Origin: Chelativorans salis | GTDB taxonomy: Bacteria > Pseudomonadota > Alphaproteobacteria > Rhizobiales > Rhizobiaceae | Assembly (NCBI RefSeq): GCF_025336525.1 | Contig: NZ_JAOCZP010000003.1 | Coordinates: forward strand, 248,001 to 312,000 | Length of the DNA stretch: 64,000 nucleotides | Direction: 5' to 3' | Shown here: piece after piece, positions 1-8,773 of the stretch | Layout of the letters: every line of letters starts with the position of its first letter | Numbering within the stretch: position 1 is the first letter of the stretch | Position numbers and translations under genes: made by a program | Notes under the pieces: model-generated | What the model was told of the DNA's origin: nothing | Databases searched by the model: none | What the model saw: the letters and a program-made list of their open reading frames with translations, nothing else

Positions 1-750
<750 letters not shown>

Positions 751-761
751 CGCTCCCTCCC

Positions 762-1850
762 CTACGCCGCTTCCGCGCGGTCCGCGACCACGCTGCGCCC
801 CGCCTCATCGAAGACGAGCAGATGGCGCGTGTCGATGAAGACGCGTAGCGTCTCGTCGACGTTGAGCCGGTGCACACCCTCTTCGAGCATTACCCATTGA
901 TTGCCCGCATAGTCGAGGTGCACGAAGCTTTCCGAGCCGGTGATCTCCGTCACCGTCACCCGAGCATCGACGGACACGGCATCCGCCTCGCGCCCCTTGA
1001 ACGAGAGGTGGTGCGGTTGGAAGCCGAGCGTGTAGACGCCGTCGGCAAGGCCAGCGAGCCGCACCGGCACGGGCAGCCCGTCCGAACCGTCCAGCATGAA
1101 GCGATTTTTATCCTTGCGCACCTCGATGGTGTTGAGCGGCGGATCGGAGAAGGTCTGCGCCGTCAGAAGGTCGGCCGGATTGCGGAAGACCTCGATGGTA
1201 GTCCCGAATTGGGTGACGCGGCCTTCGCTGAGCGTTGCCGTCTTGCCGCCCAAAAGCAGCGCCTCGCTGGGCTCGGTGGTGGCGTAAACGAAGATGGCGC
1301 CGGATTCGGCAAAGATGCGCGGCAGCTCGGCGCGCAGTTCCTCGCGCAGCTTGTAGTCGAGATTGGCGAGCGGCTCGTCGAGCAACACTAGGCGGGCATC
1401 CTTCACCATGGCGCGGGCAAGGGCCGTGCGTTGCTGCTGGCCGCCGGAAAGCTCCAGCGGCAGGCGCTCCAGATAAGGCGTCAGCCGCAGAAGGTCCGCC
1501 GCCTGGCGCACCTTGCGGTCCAACGTCGCCTTGTCGACGCCGGCCACGCGCAGCGGCGAAGCGATATTCTCATAGACGCTCATCGCCGGGTAGTTGATGA
1601 ACTGCTGGTAGACCATGGCAACGCTGCGCTTTCGCACCGGTACGCCGGTGACATCCGCATCGTCCATATGGACTGTGCCCGAGGTCGGCTGGTCGAGCCC
1701 GGCCATCAGCCGCATGAGCGTCGTCTTGCCGGCCAGCGTCGGCCCCAAAAGCACATTGAGCGAACCCGCCTCGAGCCGCAGCGAAACATTGCTGATATGT
1801 GTCTCGCCCGAGACGATCTTGGAGACGTCACGCAGCTCCAGCACGGCCAC
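762..1850 (-). CDS. glpS: Glycerol-3-phosphate ABC importer ATPase GlpS
   Basis: Partner ATPase of the glycerol-3-phosphate importer, 362 residues. The ATPase domain fills about residues 1-230 and is followed by a TOBE-like C-terminal region as in sugar/UgpC-type ATPases. Walker A reads GPTLAGKTT (36-44), the signature is LSGGQ (134-138) and Walker B is LVLLDEP. The switch-loop histidine is replaced by threonine (VYATTEP, T192). The start overlaps the end of glpD by 23 bp, indicating translational coupling. Its defects are complementary to those of GlpT, which suggests an asymmetric heterodimer with one working ATP site. Confidence 0.88.
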   Translation of the reverse strand: MAVLELRDVSKIVSGETHISNVSLRLEAGSLNVLLGPTLAGKTTLMRLMAGLDQPTSGTVHMDDADVTGVPVRKRSVAMVYQQFINYPAMSVYENIASPLRVAGVDKATLDRKVRQAADLLRLTPYLERLPLELSGGQQQRTALARAMVKDARLVLLDEPLANLDYKLREELRAELPRIFAESGAIFVYATTEPSEALLLGGKTATLSEGRVTQFGTTIEVFRNPADLLTAQTFSDPPLNTIEVRKDKNRFMLDGSDGLPVPVRLAGLADGVYTLGFQPHHLSFKGREADAVSVDARVTVTEITGSESFVHLDYAGNQWVMLEEGVHRLNVDETLRVFIDTRHLLVFDEAGRSVVADRAEAA

Positions 1851-3420
1851 GTCCTCCTTCCGTTGGTGCTTCCGCGCGTGCCACCTCGCGCAACCTCAGT
1901 TCGCGCATGAACACATCCACCGCCCGCGCCTCCTCCTTCGTCAACCGCAGGCCGCGCTTGGTGCGCCGCCAGAGCACGTCGTCGCCGCTGCGCGCCCATT
2001 CGTGCGCCGCCAGATAGCGCAGCTCGGCTTCATAGAGGTCGGCGCCGAAGCATTGGCCGAGATCCTTTGCGCTTGCCGCCTCGCCCAGCAGTGCCCGCGC
2101 CTGCGTCCCGTAAAGACGGATGAGGCGCCGCGCAAGGGTGCCTTCGAGAAAGGGGTAGTCGCGCCTGAGCGCCTCCACCGTGGCATCGAACGCGTGCGGG
2201 CCAAATCCGCCGCCGGGCAGCGGGGCCTCCGCCGTCCACGGGCTTCCGCGCCCGCCAACCCGCTTGCCGATTTCGCCCAGAACGGCCTCGGCCAGCCGGC
2301 GGAAAGTGGTGATCTTGCCGCCGAAGACATGGATGACCGAGGCGCCGGCGGCATCCTCCACCTTCAGCACGTAGTCGCGCGTTGCCTCCTGGGCCTTGCT
2401 TGCGCCGTCGTCGAAGAGCGGCCGCACGCCGGAGAAGCTCCACACCACGTCTTCAGGCCGCACCGGCTCGACGAAATATTCGCTGGCCGCGGCGCACAGA
2501 TAGGAGATCTCCTCCCCGCTGATCTCGACGGCCGCCGGATCGCCATCGAAATCCTGGTCCGTGGTGCCGATGAGGGTGAAATCCTCCTCGTAAGGGATAG
2601 AGAAGATGATGCGTCCGTCGGCGTTCTGGAAGAAATAGGCGCGCGGATCGTCGAACTTCTTCCTGATGACGATGTGGCTGCCCTTGACCAGGCGCACATT
2701 GTGAGCGGCGTTGCGGCCGAGCGCGCCGGCGATCACCTCGTCCACCCAGGGGCCGGCCGCATTGACCACCAGCCGCGCGCGCGCCTCCTCGATGGTACCG
2801 GTTTCGAGATCGCGCAGGGAAAGCCGCCAAATGCCCTCTTCAACGCGCGCGCCCACCACCTTGGTGCGGGTGCGAATGTCGGCGCCCTTCTCAGTGGCGC
2901 TCAGTGCATTCAGCACCACCAGCCGCGCGTCGTTGACCCAGCAGTCGGAATATTCGAAGGCGCGCCGATAGGCGGCCTTGAGCGGCTTGCCGGCGGGGTC
3001 GCTGCGCATGTCGAGCGTGCGCGTCGGCGGCAACAGCTTGCGCCCGCCGATATGATCGTAGAGGAAGAGGCCGAGGCGGATGAGCCAGCTGGGCCGCAGG
3101 CCCTTATGGAGCGGCAGGACGAAGCGCATCGGCCAGATGATGTGCGGGGCACTCTTCCACAGCACCTCGCGCTCCATCAGCGCCTCGCGCACGAGACGGA
3201 ACTCATAATATTCGAGATAGCGCAGGCCACCGTGGATAAGCTTGGTGGAGGCGGACGAGGTGCCGCTGCCCAGATCGTTCATCTCGGCGAGCATGACGGA
3301 ATAGCCCCGGCCGGCTGCGTCGCGCGCGATGCCGCATCCGTTGATGCCGCCGCCGATGACGAACAGATCGTGAATGGGACCGTCGCCCAATCGCTCCTCC
3401 CGTGGCAATGTGGAAAGCAT
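1828..3420 (-). CDS. glpD: Aerobic glycerol-3-phosphate dehydrogenase
   Basis: FAD-dependent membrane-associated enzyme oxidising sn-glycerol-3-phosphate to dihydroxyacetone phosphate and passing electrons to quinone. The protein is 530 residues, close to the usual length of about 500. An N-terminal dinucleotide fold (VIGGGINGCG near residue 22) and the family stretch SSASTKLIHGGLRYLE follow the expected order, and the C-terminal DAO_C-like domain is intact. The ATG at 3420 comes right after a block of TTTCGTTTT-like sequence. It sits between glpR and glpS, all on the minus strand, so induction by glycerol-3-phosphate through GlpR is likely. Confidence 0.95.
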   Translation of the reverse strand: MLSTLPREERLGDGPIHDLFVIGGGINGCGIARDAAGRGYSVMLAEMNDLGSGTSSASTKLIHGGLRYLEYYEFRLVREALMEREVLWKSAPHIIWPMRFVLPLHKGLRPSWLIRLGLFLYDHIGGRKLLPPTRTLDMRSDPAGKPLKAAYRRAFEYSDCWVNDARLVVLNALSATEKGADIRTRTKVVGARVEEGIWRLSLRDLETGTIEEARARLVVNAAGPWVDEVIAGALGRNAAHNVRLVKGSHIVIRKKFDDPRAYFFQNADGRIIFSIPYEEDFTLIGTTDQDFDGDPAAVEISGEEISYLCAAASEYFVEPVRPEDVVWSFSGVRPLFDDGASKAQEATRDYVLKVEDAAGASVIHVFGGKITTFRRLAEAVLGEIGKRVGGRGSPWTAEAPLPGGGFGPHAFDATVEALRRDYPFLEGTLARRLIRLYGTQARALLGEAASAKDLGQCFGADLYEAELRYLAAHEWARSGDDVLWRRTKRGLRLTKEEARAVDVFMRELRLREVARAEAPTEGGRGRAGAA

Positions 3421-3428
3421 CTCTCCCT

Positions 3429-3450
3429 GGAAATGAAACTAAAACGAAAA
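3429..3450 (-). promoter_or_regulatory. Putative GlpR operator ahead of glpD
   Basis: On the minus strand this reads TTTTCGTTTT followed by AGTTTCATTT, two near-copies of a TTTCGTTT unit, just upstream of the glpD start. The same unit recurs as an inverted repeat ahead of glpR. DeoR-family GlpR proteins bind AT-rich repeated elements of this kind; the assignment here is inferred from position and repetition. Confidence 0.5.
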
Positions 3451-3488
3451 CATTGTGAATGTCAAATGAAGACGGCGGACGATCGCAA

Positions 3489-4253
3489 CTACCTGCACGC
3501 TTCCACAAGGCGCACGTCCGCTTCCTCGCAAACAGCGCGGAATGCGGCACTCGGGCAGCGGTCGGTGATGAAGGTGTCCATCTGCGAGACATGGCCGATC
3601 CGCACGGGTGCGCTGCGGTCGAACTTCGAAGAATCAGAAACAAGGATGACGTGGCGCGCATTGGCGATGATCGCCTGCGCAACCTTCACCTCGCGATAAT
3701 CGAAATCGAAAAGCGCACCCTCTTCATCAATGGCGGAGACGCCGATGACCGCATAGTCCACCTTGAACTGGCGGATAAAATCGACCGCCGCCTCACCGAC
3801 GATGCCCCCGTCGGAGCCGCGCACGACACCACTGGCGATGATGACCTCGAACGCCGGGTATACCCGCATCCTATTGGCAACATTGATGTTATTGGTGATG
3901 ACCATGAGATCGCGGTGATCCAGAAGCGCATCGCTCACGGCCTCTGTGGTGGTGCCGATATTGATGAAGAGCGAGGCCTTGTCGGGGATAAGCTCCGCCG
4001 CTGCGCGGCCGATGGCGCTTTTCTCCTCCGCCTTGAGCTCGCGCCGGGCCTCGTATTCCATGTTCTCGATGCCCGACGGCAGCAGCGCTCCGCCATGGAT
4101 GCGCGTCAACAGCCGCTGGTCGCACAAATCGTTGAGATCCTTGCGGATCGTCTGCGGCGTCACGTGAAAGCGCGCGGCCAGCCCGTCGACCGTGACACGG
4201 CCCTGGTCCTTGGCGATCTGAAGGATCTCCTCATGGCGCGGCGCAAGAAACAC
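3489..4253 (-). CDS. glpR: DeoR-family glycerol-3-phosphate regulon repressor
   Basis: Transcriptional repressor with an N-terminal DeoR helix-turn-helix (about residues 5-55, including FHVTPQTIRKDLNDL) and a C-terminal sugar-phosphate sensing domain. I place the start at the GTG at 4253, giving VFLAPRHEEIL as N-terminus, because this is where family homology begins. The longer open frame to 4367 would run through a palindromic repeat and the operator-like sequence. The length of 254 residues is normal for GlpR. It is separated from glpD by about 70 bp and probably represses both itself and glpD-glpST until glycerol-3-phosphate binds. Confidence 0.88.
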   Translation of the reverse strand: MFLAPRHEEILQIAKDQGRVTVDGLAARFHVTPQTIRKDLNDLCDQRLLTRIHGGALLPSGIENMEYEARRELKAEEKSAIGRAAAELIPDKASLFINIGTTTEAVSDALLDHRDLMVITNNINVANRMRVYPAFEVIIASGVVRGSDGGIVGEAAVDFIRQFKVDYAVIGVSAIDEEGALFDFDYREVKVAQAIIANARHVILVSDSSKFDRSAPVRIGHVSQMDTFITDRCPSAAFRAVCEEADVRLVEACR

Positions 4254-4267
4254 GACCCCTATCCCCA

Positions 4268-4302
4268 CTTTCGTTTTGCCTGCGTTATAGCAGAAACGAA
4301 AA
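4268..4302. promoter_or_regulatory. Inverted repeat ahead of glpR, candidate autoregulatory operator
   Basis: The arms TTTCGTTTTGC and GCAGAAACGAAA face each other around a short spacer (CTGCGTTATA), directly upstream of the GTG start of glpR. The half-site TTTCGTTT is the same as that before glpD. I infer a GlpR autoregulation site; no transcription start is known. Confidence 0.5.
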
Positions 4303-4326
4303 TTTCTGAAAGAGCCAACCTTCGCA

Positions 4327-4441
4327 CGCCATCCGGCCAAGGGAGCGAAACTCCCGCGCGCCGGCACCTATTCCGTGATCTTTCCATGCTCCGGAACGGA
4401 TGTCGGACACCCTCCACTGCGCTCCGGCTTCCAGTATGGCG
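4327..4441. repeat. Degenerate copy of a ~115-bp palindromic dispersed repeat (copy C)
   Basis: The flanks (AAGGGAGCGAAACTCCC and CTGCGCTCCGGCTTCC) match those of the element at 38905-39022. The central part (TTTCCATGCTCCGGAACGG) corresponds to the inner segment of that element in inverted orientation. It fills the space between glpR and the Anbu gene and looks like a decayed rhizobial intergenic repeat. Confidence 0.55.
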
Positions 4442-4453
4442 CAGAACAAACAA

Positions 4454-5182
4454 TCAGGGTTTGAAGTCGGGCAGGCTCTTGAACGCCGATTTCAAGGCGT
4501 TCGACCAGCCCTCGGTAACCGTTCGGAAATAGCCGTCGTCCTGCCTGATCCGCTTCTCGAAGCCAATGCGATAGCTGTCGCGCGGGTAATAGAGCAGGTC
4601 GAGCGGCAGGCCGACCGAGAGATTTGACCTCAGGGTCGAATCGAAAGAAACGAGCAAAAGCTTCACCGTCTCCTCGAAACTCATCTTCGGGTCGTGCGAG
4701 CGTACCAGGATCGGCTTTCCGTATTTTGTCTCGCCAATCTGGAAGAAATGCGTGTCGGGGCCGGCTTCGATGAAATTGCCTTCCGGATAGACGAGGAAGA
4801 GACGCGGTTCGGTGCCGCGAATCTGCCCGCCGAGGATGAAGGAGGCACCGAAGGCATCGGCATTCTGGCCGGCGGGCGCGGCGTCATGGATGACCTCCTT
4901 CAGCGCGTCGCCGACAAGCTTGGCCGTCTGATACATGGACGATGTCTTCATCACCGAGGGCGCCCGCTCCTTCGGAGCCTTGGTGCGCTCGTCGAGAAGG
5001 CTGATGACGGCCTGGGTGGTGGCAAGGTTGCCTGCTGACAGGAGAACGAGCACTCGTTCGTCCGGCTTCGACCAGCGGTGCATCTTGCTGAAGGTGGAGA
5101 CGTTGTCGACGCCGGCGTTCGTCCGCGTATCGGACATGAACACCAGCCCGCTATCTATCTTGAGCCCGACACAGTAGGTCAT
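4454..5182 (-). CDS. Anbu, proteasome beta-subunit-like protease
   Basis: Member of the Anbu family, an Ntn-hydrolase related to HslV and proteasome beta subunits. The sequence starts MTYCVGL, so Met removal exposes Thr1 as the presumed nucleophile; counted from Thr1, Asp17 lies in SDTRTNAG and a lysine is at 32, near the canonical Lys33. The 242-residue length fits the family and no propeptide is present. It is the last gene of a four-gene minus-strand unit with a transglutaminase-like protein, an alpha-E protein and an ATP-grasp enzyme, a known Anbu association. The physiological substrate is unknown. Family assignment is strong; protease activity is inferred. Confidence 0.93.
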   Translation of the reverse strand: MTYCVGLKIDSGLVFMSDTRTNAGVDNVSTFSKMHRWSKPDERVLVLLSAGNLATTQAVISLLDERTKAPKERAPSVMKTSSMYQTAKLVGDALKEVIHDAAPAGQNADAFGASFILGGQIRGTEPRLFLVYPEGNFIEAGPDTHFFQIGETKYGKPILVRSHDPKMSFEETVKLLLVSFDSTLRSNLSVGLPLDLLYYPRDSYRIGFEKRIRQDDGYFRTVTEGWSNALKSAFKSLPDFKP

Positions 5183-5218
5183 GTACGCGAACGTCCCGTT
5201 GCGAATCTCTGTGCCAGA

Positions 5219-6013
5219 TTACTGCTCGACACTGATCTGGACCGCAAGCTGTTCCTCGGCCTGGCCCAGACGAATCCCCATGACCGGCATGGCGTCGCGA
5301 TAGTCGCGGCCTGTCGCCACACGCACATAGCGTTCGTCGGGCGAAATACCATTGGAGCAGTCGAAGCCGATCCAGCCGACTCCTTCCACATGCGCCTCGG
5401 CCCAGGCGTGGCTCGCTGTCTGCTCGTCGATATCGTCAAGGCGCAGATAGCCGCTCACATAGCGGGCGGGAAAGCCCATGGAGCGTGCGGCCGAGAGGAA
5501 GATGTGTGCGTGGTCTTGGCACACCCCCTGCCCTTGCGCCAGTGCCTCTTCCGCCGTCGTCACGGCGCTGGTCGCGCCCGTCACATAGGAGACACCCTCG
5601 CGCACCAGCCCCATCAAGGCGTGCAGCCGCTCGACGGCTTCGTCGCCGCGGACCGTCTCGACGAGCGCCGCAACGCCTGGCCCCGGCGCTGTCAGCGGCG
5701 TTTCCTGACAGAACAGCCAAAGCGGCGCGAGACCCGTATGCCTGCCGGAAACGCCGCTCGTATCCTTCGTCTCGACCACGCCGGATGCGGCTATGGCGAT
5801 GGTGTGCGGCGTCCCGTCGATGCTCAGGAGACGCGTGTCGTTGCCGAAGCTGTCGTCGTAGCGCACCTCCTCACGCGCCCCTTCGATGGAAAGCGCCCAC
5901 TCGACGACATCTTGAGCGGGGTCGCTCTTCGGGAACAGCCGCAGGCGCTGCAGGGCGTAGGACAGCGGCGCGTCATACTGATATTCGGTGCGGTGCGAGA
6001 TTTTTAGGCGCAT
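5219..6013 (-). CDS. Transglutaminase-like cysteine protease of the Anbu operon
   Basis: Papain/transglutaminase-fold protein of 264 residues. An N-terminal beta-rich bacterial transglutaminase-associated domain (about 1-90) precedes the catalytic core. The triad is visible as Cys165 (GQGVCQDHAH), His202 (ASHAWAEAHV) and Asp218 (WIGFDCSNG). No signal peptide is seen, so it probably acts in the cytoplasm. The gene lies 36 bp before the Anbu gene and 24 bp after the alpha-E gene. In this context it has been proposed to cleave or transfer peptides made by the ATP-grasp partner; that role is not shown here. Confidence 0.92.
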   Translation of the reverse strand: MRLKISHRTEYQYDAPLSYALQRLRLFPKSDPAQDVVEWALSIEGAREEVRYDDSFGNDTRLLSIDGTPHTIAIAASGVVETKDTSGVSGRHTGLAPLWLFCQETPLTAPGPGVAALVETVRGDEAVERLHALMGLVREGVSYVTGATSAVTTAEEALAQGQGVCQDHAHIFLSAARSMGFPARYVSGYLRLDDIDEQTASHAWAEAHVEGVGWIGFDCSNGISPDERYVRVATGRDYRDAMPVMGIRLGQAEEQLAVQISVEQ

Positions 6014-6037
6014 GTGCGTCGGCCGGAAGGATCCTGT

Positions 6038-6976
6038 TCAGTAGAAACGATAGTCCGCGGCAATCTGATCCCCCAGCGCGCCATTGTCACGAATGAAATC
6101 TTTCAGGAACTCGTGCAGGCCTTCTTCGAAGATGTCGGAGACGGAAGCGGAGCGCAGCTTTTCCCGCTTCGCGGCGGCCATATCGTGGCTTTGGTGCCGG
6201 GCGCCATATTCCTCGGCCAGGAATTCCAGAGCATCGCAGATGCCGCGATAGCAGAAGGCGAGCGAGCGCGGCATGCGGCGGTTGAGGATGAGATAGTCGG
6301 CGATGCTGGTTGGCTCGTAGCCTTCGTAGATCCAGCGGTAGGAGCGCAGGGCGGAGACCGAGCGCAGGATGGTCTGCCACTGGTGATTGTCGAGCGGCGA
6401 TCCGACCCAGGCGACCGACGGCAAGAGCACGTAATATTTGACGTCGAGGATGCGCGCGGTGTTGTCGGCGCGTTCGATCAGCGTGCCGAGCTGGGCGAAA
6501 TCGAAGATCTCGTTGCGCAGCATGGTGCCGTGGAAGGCGCCGCGGATGAGCGCTGTCTCGCGCTTGATGGCGTCGAGGACGGCCGGCAGGTCGCGCTCGT
6601 CGACCGGGCGCATGAGCATGCGCCGCAGCGCCATCCAGGCTTCGTTGATGCTCTCCCAGGTCTCCCGCGTCAGCGCCGTGCGCACCATGCGCGCATTGGT
6701 GCGGGCGGTCTCCATGGAGGACATCACGCTGGACGGGTTCGAGAGGTCGCGCAGAAGGAAATCCGTCACGCTCGCCGTGTCGTGGGGCCGCTCCTCTTGT
6801 TCGAAAGCCTCGCGCGCGCCGGCGCTGGTGAGGACCGATATCCATTCGTCCGACGCCGTGCCCGTCTGCGTCAAGGCAAGGCGATGGCCGGTATCGACGA
6901 GACGGGCCATATTCTCCGCCCGCTCGATATAGCGGTGCATCCAGTAAAGGCCGTTGGCCGCGCGCCCCAGAAGCAT
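6038..6976 (-). CDS. Alpha-E domain protein (DUF403)
   Basis: All-helical alpha-E protein, 312 residues, with the family opening MLLGRAANGLYWMHRYIERA and internal motifs such as ENMARLVDTG and RTALTRETWE. I prefer the ATG at 6976; a GTG at 6991 in the same frame would add five residues. The family has no established enzymatic activity and always travels with circularly permuted ATP-grasp and transglutaminase genes, as here. It may bind the ligase or its product. A 200-bp spacer carrying a 7-bp tandem repeat separates it from the ATP-grasp gene upstream. Confidence 0.92.
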   Translation of the reverse strand: MLLGRAANGLYWMHRYIERAENMARLVDTGHRLALTQTGTASDEWISVLTSAGAREAFEQEERPHDTASVTDFLLRDLSNPSSVMSSMETARTNARMVRTALTRETWESINEAWMALRRMLMRPVDERDLPAVLDAIKRETALIRGAFHGTMLRNEIFDFAQLGTLIERADNTARILDVKYYVLLPSVAWVGSPLDNHQWQTILRSVSALRSYRWIYEGYEPTSIADYLILNRRMPRSLAFCYRGICDALEFLAEEYGARHQSHDMAAAKREKLRSASVSDIFEEGLHEFLKDFIRDNGALGDQIAADYRFY

Positions 6977-7000
6977 TCTACATGGCTCCACTCAGTGAGC

Positions 7001-7106
7001 AGTGAATAGTAAATAGTAAATAGTAAATAGTAAATGGTGAATAGTGAATAGTGAATAGTGAATAGTGAATAGTGAATAGTGAATAGTGAATAGTGAATAG
7101 TGAATA
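7001..7106. repeat. 7-bp tandem repeat (TAGTGAA/TAGTAAA), about 15 copies
   Basis: Fifteen or so consecutive heptamers: first TAGTAAA units, then TAGTGAA units, with one AATGGTG variant. After a short unique segment the strand-complementary sequence TTACTATTTACTATTTACC appears at 7157-7175, so transcripts could fold into a long hairpin. It occupies the spacer between the ATP-grasp and alpha-E genes. In translation it gives an apparent LFTIHYS heptapeptide frame, which I take to be an artefact. Confidence 0.9.
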
Positions 7107-7183
7107 GATAGTGGGGAGTGACAGCCACTATATCGTTTCCGTTGCAATCCACTACTTACTATTTACTATTTACCATTCACCCC

Positions 7184-8587
7184 TCAATCATCCAGCACCC
7201 ACGTATCCTTCGTCCCCCCGCCCTGCGAGGAGTTCACAACCAGCGAGCCTTCCTTCAGCGCCACCCGCGTCAGCCCGCCCGGCACCGTGCGGATGCGGTC
7301 GGAGACCAGAACGAAGGGGCGCAGGTCCACGTGGCGCGGTGCCAGCCCTTTTTCGGTGAGCACCGGACAGGTGGAAAGCGACAGTGTCGGCTGGGCGATA
7401 TAGTTGGCGGGCCTGGCCCTGAGCTTGGCGGCGAAGGCCTCGCGCTCCTTGGCGGAAGCCGCCGGCCCGACCAGCATGCCGTAGCCGCCGGAGCCGTGCA
7501 CCTCCTTCACCACTAGTTCATGCAGATTGTCGAGGACGTGCGAGAGGCTCGCCGGCTCCGAACACCGCCAGGTCGGCACGTTGCGCAGGATCGCCTTGCG
7601 GCCGGTGTAGAACTCGACGATCTCCGGCATGTAGGAGTAGATCGCCTTGTCATCGGCGATCCCCGTGCCCGGCGCGTTGGCAATCGCAATATTGCCGGCG
7701 CGGTAGACGTCCATGATGCCGGGAACGCCGAGAATCGAATCGGGATTGAAGGTCAGCGGATCGAGGAAGTCATCGTCGACGCGACGATAGAGCACGTCGA
7801 TGCTCTTGTAGCCCTGAGTGGTGCGCATGGCCACGCGCCCGTCGACCACGCGCAGATCCTGCCCCTCCACCAGTTCCGCGCCCATCTGGTCGGCCAGGAA
7901 GGCATGCTCGAAATAGGCTGAGTTGAAGCTTCCCGGCGTCAGCACGGCGATGGAAGGCGAGCCGTCGCAGTTGGCCGGACGGACGGCGGCGAGCGAGTCG
8001 CGCAGGAGCTGCGGATAGTTCTCCACCGGCAGCACCTTCACCTTCTGGAACAGCTCCGGAAAGAGCTGCATCATCGTCTCGCGGTTCTCCAGCATGTAGG
8101 AGACGCCCGACGGCGTGCGGGCATTGTCCTCCAGCACGTAGAACTCGTCCTCGGCGGTGCGCACGATGTCTACGCCGATGATATGCGTATAGACGCCGCC
8201 GGGCGGGCGCACGCCGATCATCTCCGGCAGGAAAGCCTCGTTGCAGGCGATGATCTCCTTGGGAATGCGGCCGGCCCGCAGGATCTCCTGCCGGTGATAG
8301 ATATCGTAGAGAAAGGCATTCAGCGCCTGCACGCGCTGCTCGATGCCCTGGACCAGGCGCCGCCACTCCTTGCCCGACAGAATGCGCGGCACGATGTCGA
8401 AGGGGATGAGACGCTCCGCGGCCTCCGCCTCGCCGTAGACGGCAAAGGTGATACCGGTTCGGCGGAATACCTTTTCGGCATCCTGCGACTTCTCGTTCAG
8501 CCTTGCCGGGTCCTGGCTATGGAACCAGTTCTCGTAGGCCTCGTAGGGTTGTCTTGCCCGATCTCCCAGGCGCATCTCATCGAACAT
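7184..8587 (-). CDS. Circularly permuted ATP-grasp protein (DUF404/DUF407 type)
   Basis: Predicted ATP-dependent amidoligase of 467 residues from the ATG at 8587 (MFDEMRLGDRARQPYEAYEN), the conserved family start. Signature stretches are present: FDIVPRILSGKEWRRL, FYVLEDNARTPSGVSYMLENR (ATP/metal-binding region) and VKEVHGSGGYGMLVGP. Family knowledge: such enzymes activate a carboxylate with ATP and join it to an amine, and are predicted to make peptides of unknown sequence. It is the first gene of the Anbu unit on the minus strand. The upstream 186-bp gap probably holds the operon promoter; no terminator with a T-run was seen there for tgt. Confidence 0.92.
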   Translation of the reverse strand: MFDEMRLGDRARQPYEAYENWFHSQDPARLNEKSQDAEKVFRRTGITFAVYGEAEAAERLIPFDIVPRILSGKEWRRLVQGIEQRVQALNAFLYDIYHRQEILRAGRIPKEIIACNEAFLPEMIGVRPPGGVYTHIIGVDIVRTAEDEFYVLEDNARTPSGVSYMLENRETMMQLFPELFQKVKVLPVENYPQLLRDSLAAVRPANCDGSPSIAVLTPGSFNSAYFEHAFLADQMGAELVEGQDLRVVDGRVAMRTTQGYKSIDVLYRRVDDDFLDPLTFNPDSILGVPGIMDVYRAGNIAIANAPGTGIADDKAIYSYMPEIVEFYTGRKAILRNVPTWRCSEPASLSHVLDNLHELVVKEVHGSGGYGMLVGPAASAKEREAFAAKLRARPANYIAQPTLSLSTCPVLTEKGLAPRHVDLRPFVLVSDRIRTVPGGLTRVALKEGSLVVNSSQGGGTKDTWVLDD

Positions 8588-8773
8588 GGCCAAGAAATGC
8601 TCCTTCCTGAAAGCATTTTCAGCCAGCCTGCACCTGAAACGCAAGCTATTTCTAATAGTTACATAAGAATGCCCGTTCGGCGACCATTCTGCCTGCGATT
8701 TCTACAGGCGATCGTGCGGTTCTGCCTGCGAAATAGGCAGAGGAAAGGCCGGCAGTGCGTCGGGTGAGATGTA

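Noticed and set aside
1615-3699. 694-codon open frame on the plus strand
   Set aside because: It lies antisense to glpS/glpD, has no recognisable domain and is explained by high GC codon bias. Similar antisense frames across gyrA (14695-16752), uvrA (21466-23316), bamA (29861-31423) and clpA (46810-48384) are rejected on the same grounds.
6871-7152. Protein with LFTIHYS heptapeptide repeats
   Set aside because: It is the 7-bp DNA repeat read in frame (three units give seven residues), overlapping the start of the alpha-E gene.
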